Shown here in pieces: positions 55,489 to 64,000 of a DNA stretch of 64,000 bases. Origin of the DNA: Lactarius indigo (lineage: Eukaryota; Basidiomycota; Agaricomycetes; Russulales; Russulaceae); NCBI GenBank assembly GCA_025766275.1, contig JAFKAC010000012.1, positions 372,001 to 436,000 of the forward strand, given 5' to 3'. The position numbers were made by a program, and so were the translations under genes. The notes beneath the pieces are model-generated. The model was given only the letters and a program-made list of their open reading frames with translations. It had not been told where the DNA came from and searched no databases. The stretch's first letter is position 1. Each line of letters begins with the position of its first letter.

Positions 55489-58400
55489 CTACCGGTCTAC
55501 CATAGTGCTCAAAAACCCTCTCAACACCTTCGGGATGTCTGCAGAATTAGTGACGAGGAACGCGCGGCCTGGGAAGTGTCTCTTGACCCTGTCCACACCG
55601 ACGCAGGTAGGGGTCGGGGATATGGGCGTTCAGCGCCGGATATGGCCGAATAAAAGAGGGGGGTCCTTACCACGCCGCCTCCGAGTCCTCGCAGATGCAT
55701 ATCAAGGCCGTCTTGACTTTCGGATGACGGTTCATCACGCGCCCGAGGTCCGCCTCCGTGATGCGGTACTGCCCGAAATTCGCATCCGTCAGCGCGATGA
55801 CGAAGTGGTCGTCTGTGAGGCGCAGAGGCGCGTCAGTGAGAAGGTTCGACAGTAAAAAGACCCCGACGTACCACCGTCGAATGCTGCAACTTCATCTACG
55901 GCTTTCTCAATTGCTGCCACTGTCGACCAACGAGAAGGCCATTCCTCACTCAGTACTGATACGAAGAGGGCGGATAGAGATGGGTACGAACCAGTAGAGT
56001 CGCCGCTGAAGGTGTATTGCGTGATGTACTTCATCTTCTGCGCGACCGCCCAGCGCTCCGAGACCTCCTCGACCGAATCGCCGACTTTGACTAGCGGTAT
56101 TTCGGGCTCGTCACCAGACTAAAACGGGGATTACTCGATTATTACTTGCCCTCGACATCCCGTACTACTACTCACGTGTCCGTACATCTGTGCATCGCAT
56201 TAGAAACGAAAAGAAATCCCAGAGACTCAAAGTTGACGTACATCCCAAGCATACTTGTCCTTCCTGGAGAGAAGGTTGAAGCTCTCCATGAGCATGACGG
56301 CTACGAGTAAAGTTCACAGCGTGTGCAGGGAGGCAGTGGTTCTGCTGACCTGTCTCAAGGCTCCGCTGCAGTCTTCCGTCATGCTGGAACCGGTACCTGT
56401 CAAAACAAACCATAAGGGCCATTTTCTCCCCGAAAGGTCATCACGCGTGTAGACCCACATTGATGCGCTGATATCAAACAAGAATCGAATACGCTTTGGT
56501 CTGCGAACGTGAGCTGAACTACCCCACGCGACGCATATGGGAATACGCACTTGACTTGGGGTCGTCCGAGCTCAGGCTTTGCCATCCCGCGACGCTTGTA
56601 CACCGCCGCTTCGCCCGTAAGGCCCTCCGTCAGGCGCGTGTCGTCGAGCTCGCCGTCTGTCTGGCGCTTCACCCAGACGCGTTCCTCCTCACGGGCAGCC
56701 AGGTCTGCGCGTCGCACATAAATGACAGGAGATAGAAAGGGTAAACAAAAAAAGGTGCCCACGTTCGAGGAGATCGTGCAGCTGTGCAATGTGCGCTTGG
56801 ACGGCGGTCAGTAGTAACCCGTAGCTGTCCGCACCCGCGGAGGTCATGTTCAGCTCGGCTAGGCGCGCTTCGAGCTCCTTGCGCGCCATCAGACGTGCTT
56901 GTTCCCGCACAGACTCAGGAACGTCCTCCTTCAGCTTATCGGATATCTGGATGAGGGGGAATTTAGTAATGACGTTGAGAGTCACGCTCGGCGCACGACC
57001 CTACCTGGTTGATGTCGTGGCCCTTCTTGTAGAGGCGCTTAAATCCCCCGCGCCCACCTAGACCCGCAGTGTCGCGGCCGCCCGTCTGGGATTGCGCATG
57101 CGTGAGTTCAAAGTAAGAGTAAATAGGACAAAGGAAGCTTACACCGCCAGCGAATGTATTCCCGCCCGTATGCTCTTCGCCGCTCGGATCCTCCTTCCCG
57201 TGTTTCGGCTTGTCGAGGTCGGTCTTCTGTGGGTCGAACTGCATGTCAAGTGGCTTCTTGGCTCTCTGAGCGGTCGGGTTGATACCATAGGCGCGTAAAC
57301 TACGATCTCGCGGGTCAACAACCGCATTGCTCTACGCAGCGCCTACACAGTACTGACCCATGCTTCCGGAGGATCTCGTCGAGCTTCTCCGTTGTCTCTA
57401 TGCGATAGACGTCAAAGTCAAAGACATTGCGAAGGGTATCGTCTAATTCGTCATCCGGGTATGCCTGCATGTGGCGAACTATAGCGATCAGTTCTGTATG
57501 AAATAATTGGTTAGGTATTCCCAACGGCCAAAGCACCGATGCTGCGCACCGCGGAGGGAATAAGGGTATGACAGTGATCCACTCTCATAACTTTGCCTGA
57601 GGTCATGAAAGGCACCTATGAGGCGTATGATCAGCTCCTCACTAAGTTCTGGCGCAAGTTGGGTCAACAGTCTACGCTCAGATTCTAGATCAGGGTTCGA
57701 GATGGCATGACTGGGGTTACAGCACTAAGTTCAAGCATCTCACGCGGGGACCAACAAACAAGATCCAACTCACCAGCTGAAATTGTCCCCTAGAACCTGC
57801 ATGAAATGGTTGCCCAGGAAGGCTGAAAAGAACTATCAGCGACCGCTCTACCCAGAATCAACCGACTGGCCACCTACGATAGCCAGGCCGGTTTGCGAGC
57901 AGGACGAGGCGGAAATGTGGATGGATGGGCAAGTCACCCTCGCGCTCCACCACACGCGTGAGGCGCCGCCCGTCAGAGAGCGTGAGTTCTCCTTGGCCAG
58001 CGAGGCTGCGGAATATCGCGACGACGTGCTCGGGTGCTTTGTCCGCCTCGTCGACAACGAGAACGCGTCCGCGGGCCACCGCCCGCAGTAGCGGCGAGTC
58101 CGTGTACCGGACCACGCCGCGCTCTAGCGTAGTCTGAAACATGAGCTGCTGCACCGTCGAGTCGCGGTGGAGCTGGATGTACTCGCGCGGCTGCCGGAGA
58201 AGCTAAGGAGGTGAACATGGTGTTAGGTACAAGCAAAGCCGAAGGACAGCGCCGCTCTTACCTGGCACAACCTGTCGACGATCTTGTTCTTGCCTACACC
58301 CTACACAATCATGAGACGGAGTGGGAGAGTATCAAAGATGAACCGCACCTGATTTCCGAGGAGCACTAGGTGTTCACCAAGCAGCTCAAAGTCGATTGCA

Positions 58401-61036
58401 AGGTCGCGCATCTGCGCCGATTGGATGCTGTTGTCATAGAAGTGGTCCATAAACGGCACATATGATGCGACGCCTTCCGGGTCCTGAGAAGCATCGAAGC
58501 GCGGTATATGAATATCCTCGGTATGGCGCAGCGGGTCCGTCGGCGCGGGAAACAACACCGCCTTGTCTTCGATCAGTGGCGCAGGGTGGAACTACAGCAA
58601 AGTCAGAATATGACAACTCTACACACAAATCAGGGTACCCACCGCAGGCGAGATTTTCTTGATCCCGGCATCCTCCAACAGCTCTTCTACGCCTGCCTTT
58701 TCAGTCGCCGGTAGGAACTCCGTGAGCAGCGCCCTCTCGAGCATCTTCCTCGTGTCCTTGTCCCACGGGAAGCGCGCGAGCCTCCGAGCGATGCGCAGTA
58801 GAGCTCGCGTCCCAAGCAGACGCACACGCAATGCACCGTCGGAGGGAGCCATGCGCGTGCGATAAGTACTGGCAAATCCCAGTAGCGAATCTACGTGGGC
58901 AGGCGGGCATCCGGTCCGGAGCAGCAGCGCGGCCTCTTCGGAGTGGCCCATTGGCTGCGCTGGCAGGGTCAGGAACATATTCGCGTGTTCTGCAGAGAGC
59001 CAGTCCCGCAGCGGCGCGGCACGCGAAGCGGTACTGACAACGCGGAAGGACGGAAGAGCGACAGTAATATTGGGGCTGTTGGTCTGCGGGTGCGGGTTTC
59101 TGTGAAGGAGGCTTTAGAGAGGGAAGTCAGAACTTGAACGCACCGGCCCCAGGTCGTCTCCAAGAGATGCGACGATGCGCTTGCCCTCCCAAAGCTCGAC
59201 TTCTCTATCTTGCAGCAGCCGCGCGATCGCGCCTGCAGTCGGACCGAGTACGTCGAACCCTGAGAAGTGCACGAGTCGTCCCGCCCAGGCACCTCGGACC
59301 AGTGGGCTGTATGCGCCACTGCTCAACGACGGACCAGCTTTACAAGAGAAGGGAGAACGTACCTTGGTTCCCAGCTCGTGGCACCCCCTTCCCCTACTAC
59401 TCGTCTCATAAGCAACTCGCGCCCTCCCAGTTCCTTGTACACATGCACCGCTTCGCGCACATACCCCAACACGCCGCCAAAAACTTGAACCAATAGCGAG
59501 GTCGACGCGCTCGCGGTAGCCGGCTGTGCGGGGGGAACGAGCGATATATCCCATCCGAGAGCGTGCGCTTGCAAACAACTCGTAAGCAGACCCACAAATC
59601 GGGTACTCGGTACAAAGTCAGGGGTCTCTTCGAGCGGGAAAGGCTGCAGTGACCCCTCGCCTGCAGGTGCCTCGAGCGCAACTTCGCCCCCGCCGCCGAG
59701 TGCCATAAACACGATGCGGACGGTATGCTGGCCCGTGCGTGCAATGGAGCGCACGGTGTATCCCAGCAGCCCCGCCGCATCCTCCGGCGGTGTTTCCGCG
59801 TTGTCCGGGTTCTCTGTGGCGAGAGGCGCAGCTAGAGGACCGAGCCCGGCTTCCTCCAGCCGCTCGCTGAGTAGCGCCCACGCCCGGAACGGCGCGTGCA
59901 GCAGTTCGGGGTGCAAAACTATCATGAGCCTTCCCAAGGCGCGCGGTGAAAGGGGAGGCCTTCCAGGCGATGGGGGAGGGAATGCCGCGAGTAGGGCGTG
60001 CAGCTTCGCCAGCGCCGTATGTGGGAACGGGGGGAGCGCAGGGCGCGCAACTCCATCGAGGGCGTGGCGCGTCTCGCTTGCGAACTGGGTCGCGAGCACG
60101 AGGTTGCGCAGGGTCGTCCACAGAGCGTTGGATCCCCCGATGAGTGGGGTAGATGGGCGTGGATACGCAAGGAGCGCACTGGTAGGATCGAGGAAGCGCG
60201 CCTGGAAGCGCGAGCGGAAGGGCGGGTCGAGTGGATAACCGGTATAGGGCGGAACGGGTGCGCCTATTGCGATGACGCGGAAGGATGGATGTGCGGGAAC
60301 AAAGCGTGCATCAGCTGCGTCCGCGGGAGAAAGAAGCATGTGTCGATGAGGGTGAAGGATATGTGTACCATCGTCGAGGTTTCTGTGAGCGCAACATATG
60401 AGCGAGGTCCTACGCACAGGAGTATATGCGTGTCGTAGACTTACATTTCGCGGTTCTCAAGAAGGTTGTTGAGCACCTGGAGCGGGATTCGTAAGGGAAA
60501 TGGAAGAAGTTGAGGAATACGTACGGGCATGATACCACGCTCTGCCTTCTCGATGCCTTCTATGATGAGGATGCGCCCGGTTTTGACAGCACGCACAGCG
60601 GCACTGTCGACGTACACAAGGTTTCCACCGTCTCGGATCTCCCGGCCCTGCTTGAGCTCTGTCTCACCAACATCGCGATGCAGGGCGATATACTCATACT
60701 CTGCGTTCAGTAAGCTGCATTCTGATCAACGAGGTGTGGCCAATGGGCGTAGATGGGTGCGCACTTGCAAAACGTGAGTGCTAGCCTCCGCGCATAGGGT
60801 CCAGGTTGAGCGAGTAGGAAGACGTCCTGACCGAGTACGAACTTCTGCAGAAGAAAGTACAGGTGTTCGCGTGTGCGTGCGTCATTTGGATCCAAGGGTG
60901 AGAGGCGAGGGAGGCGTGAGGGAGTTCTCGATGCCGGCACGGGATAGGATATATCCCCAAGCGTTAGGGTCCCGATGACTTCAGTCGATGTCGCGAGTGC
61001 ACTCTGGATACGCTTGAGACGGCGAGCAGACGACAT
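55489..61036 (-). CDS. VWA8: VWA8-type AAA ATPase with C-terminal von Willebrand A domain
   Basis: A large many-exon gene on the minus strand, from ATG 61036 to TAG 55489. In order it shows YFLLQKFVLGQDVFLLAQPG (first ATPase module), EYIALHRDVGETELKQGREI, LVYVDSAAVRAVKTGRILII, FRVIAIGAPVPPYTGYPLDP and PFRSRFQARFLDP, all hallmark VWA8 blocks. The second module has the P-loop GNQ-GVGKNKIVDRLCQLLR and Walker B RVLVVDEADKAP (about 58040). Near the end, RIRFLFDISASM is the VWA metal site (DxSxS), followed after splices by KYAWD-MYGHSGDEPEIPLV and HFVIALTDANFGQYRITEAD. Animal VWA8 is a mitochondrial matrix-side ATPase; the fungal protein probably is too. About 17 exons; the larger ones are near 60384-59370 and 59100-58640. 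I phased only some junctions. A Gly-rich, charged linker separates the AAA and VWA parts. Confidence 0.85.
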
Positions 61037-61571
61037 TGATGAAGTCCGGAATAGAAGGAGCAGGCCGTGTATGCAAAGCACGATCGGTGGGTTGCGTCGC
61101 GTCGGCCGTCGACTCGTCGGGGAGCTGGACGCTCATAACCGGAGCGCTTTAGGAAAGTATCACAAGCTTAAAGTTGAACCCCGAGGATTACGAGAGCATG
61201 TCTGTTTATGCGACGCACACCCGCCCAGCGACAGACACGCTGTAGTAGAGGCGTCAGAATGGATGGTAGACGCTTTCGAGGGCGCATCGTGTCCGATACA
61301 ATTGCTGGTGTAAGTCATTGTGAAGCGCTCGGGTTGCGCCCGACATCAATTCATCAACGTCATCTATTGTCCACCAATGATCTGTACATTTCGCCATCCG
61401 TGACGGTATCGCATCTGCTTACTATTAAGAGTGGGGCGTGTATTGGTTTCCACTGCCGTCTCTGCGCAGTTTCGGCTTTGCCTTGCGCTTGTGTCAGACC
61501 GAGATGATCGACCAACTTCTCCCAGACTGGGAAAATTTCTCACAGTCCGAGACTTCTTTATGACCAAGCCA
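61037..61571. promoter_or_regulatory. Shared divergent promoter region of VWA8 and QPRTase genes
   Basis: The two genes start head to head with about 535 bp between their ATGs. Both are linked to mitochondria or NAD metabolism in other organisms, so co-regulation is conceivable but not shown. I see no other gene here. Confidence 0.45.
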
Positions 61572-62767
<1,196 letters not shown>

Positions 62768-62956
62768 GTCTCGCTGACTCAAAACTTGAATCCCTTCGTT
62801 TCCCCAAGCATATCTAGAAGTAGACAAAGCAGACGTAGAACCATGCAGTGTTAATTAGGTGGATATATAGGAATTGGTGAAGCCCTGTGTTGTATTTAGA
62901 TCGAAAAAACTTACGCAGTTCTCATCGGGGAGGTTGAGGGTACCGTCGGGAGGTCA

Positions 62957-63243
62957 TCAATCCGGCATCAACGCACCGGCCTCAAGTCTCAAATTGGTAG
63001 AGTAACGGTTCCACATGTGGGGCTCGTGAGGTGGCACGTATCGACTCCGACTGCTAGAACTGGTCCATATGATCGGTGTTTTCCTTTCCGGACTGAATAG
63101 GCGACACAACGTCGTGTTTCTGCAGACGCTTACTTTCCCCAAGTACAGCACCGCTGGCCGCCATGAGGAGCCGGCAGTAAAGCTAGTAAAGCCCCGGCTA
63201 TGCTGATGGCCAAAACAAGGTATATGAGTTGCTTTAAAGGCAT
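62957..63243 (-). CDS. Predicted 70-residue membrane or secreted peptide
   Basis: Two exons on the minus strand, 63243-63134 and 63059-62957, join in phase across a 74-nt intron with good signals (gtaagc...accag). The product starts MPLKQLIYLVLAISIAGALL, a signal peptide or single membrane helix, followed by a short basic, Cys-containing part (GGQRCCTW) and a 33-residue tail. No family is recognised. It lies between convergent QPRTase and the PLAC8 gene. Small size means it may be a chance model, though the phase match and N-terminal helix favour a gene. Confidence 0.4.
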
Positions 63244-63617
63244 GTGTTCGTGGAGCCTGCGGTGACAATAGAATGATCAAACGCCTGACGGATGGCGCAT
63301 TGACGCATTGACTACTCCACTGATCGATCAAATCACAATAAGAGGAAATACATTACCAACCTGAGCAATGCCAAGAGGAAGATATGGGAGCTGAGCTCTT
63401 CCATGCTCCTGCCCAAGCTCCAGTGCAGTCGCTTCGAGCGCATTTCCTAAAGACCACGCACGATATCGATCATGTACTGTACAGAGAAAGCGATGCAATT
63501 TGGTTCTTGGCTAATAGTAGCCATTGGTCGCTTCCCCACGACTCGAAACATAGTCTATGGCAAGGTGCGATTCATACAATAACTTGAAAAGAGTACAACA
63601 CAAGTCAACATAGGCAT
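63244..63617. other. Spacer between the small peptide and the PLAC8 gene
   Basis: Contains the PLAC8 3' UTR and the presumed promoter of the small minus-strand gene; no further gene is seen. Confidence 0.5.
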
Positions 63618-64000
63618 TCACTTGGATTGAGAAAACCCTTCGAAACTGTTCTCCTCCAGCTCAATTTCACGGCGCTCCTGTGTGAGCGAACAAGGATCGC
63701 AAAAGCAAGATGTAAGGCAATCTCCAACGGTGCCCCCACGAATGCCATAGCGTGCACGGACTTCCGCACGGTCGCCGATCTGAACGCCTTGGGTTGAGTA
63801 ACTCCACTTGCGACCGATCACCAACCAAACATACCTGCAAGATCCAAGCATAGCCGGGGATGACTAGGCAGCCATAAATGCAACAATCGCTATTATATCT
63901 TTCGCCCCCACCCGGGAGAGGAGTGCCGTGATTCTGGAGATGACGGAGGCGCTGTTTGTTTTTAGAATAGACCACACAGGGACACCAGGTGGCCGAGCAG
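63618..64000 (-). CDS. PLAC8 family Cys-rich protein (5' part outside the window)
   Basis: Two exons are visible on the minus strand: from beyond 64000 to 63835, and 63779-63618, separated by a 55-nt intron. The visible part starts inside the Cys-rich core, ATWCPCVVYSKNKQRLRHLQ, and continues SDCCIYGCLVIPGYAWILQ, then RYGIRGGTVGDCLTSCFC and DPCSLTQERREIELEE, the hallmark of the PLAC8/DUF614 family. Family members are small membrane-associated proteins linked to cell size, metal tolerance and Ca signalling. The N-terminal segment, including the first CCxxxxCPC part, lies off the right edge. Confidence 0.85.

Noticed and set aside
59714..60438. Long plus-strand frames of 146-174 residues
   Set aside because: They are shadows of the large GC-rich exon of the VWA8-type gene on the minus strand.

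Overview
The window looks like nuclear DNA from a filamentous basidiomycete, most likely an Agaricomycete. Genes are split by many short introns (about 45-75 nt, GT...AG with two probable GC-AG cases) that I could phase by hand. The gene families present are typical of that group: a Goodbye-NACHT-ankyrin NLR, a GPI-anchored alginate-lyase-type polysaccharide lyase, a G-domain P-loop GTPase family member, a PLAC8 protein and a Tad-like LINE. All exon limits below come from reading splice signals and codon phase, not from alignment.

Left part (1-27.6 kb), accessory: a palindromic MITE-like element (243-514); a gene with an RnpA-like C-terminus (644-1526); polysaccharide lyase A (2454-4245); a long LINE (4638-12310) followed without a gap by a short related element at the same target sequence (to 13302); a nine-exon NLR with about 25 ankyrin repeats and one premature TGA (13615-18949); a 4.27-kb Tc1/mariner-type transposon with a DDE transposase and a second, antisense multi-exon gene (19361-23631); then a decayed copy of the RnpA-like gene and an intact lyase B (25561-27342). 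Lyase A and B and their upstream DNA are two halves of an old duplication now separated by about 20 kb holding the retroelements, NLR and transposon.

Middle part (27.6-50.9 kb): three ordinary genes, a tyrosine/dual-specificity phosphatase (31605-32288, -), an F-box protein (34058-35505, -) and mitochondrial ribosomal protein bL28m (35950-36466, +), followed by about 14 kb of repeats and relics: direct repeats X/X' and Y/Y', a poly(A) micro-insertion with target duplication, a kinase-like remnant and a broken G-domain GTPase.

Right part (50.9-64 kb), dense conserved genes: a multi-pass membrane protein of unknown family (50933-53072, +), retromer subunit VPS26 (53810-55121, +), a VWA8-type AAA/VWA ATPase (55489-61036, -), quinolinate phosphoribosyltransferase (61572-62767, +) head to head with it, a predicted 70-residue membrane/secreted peptide (62957-63243, -) and a PLAC8 protein running off the right edge (-).

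The strongest candidates for something little described are the two-gene Tc1/mariner element with its convergent companion gene, and the paired 3'-UTR hairpins of the LINE, whose stems differ between the two adjacent elements while pairing is kept.
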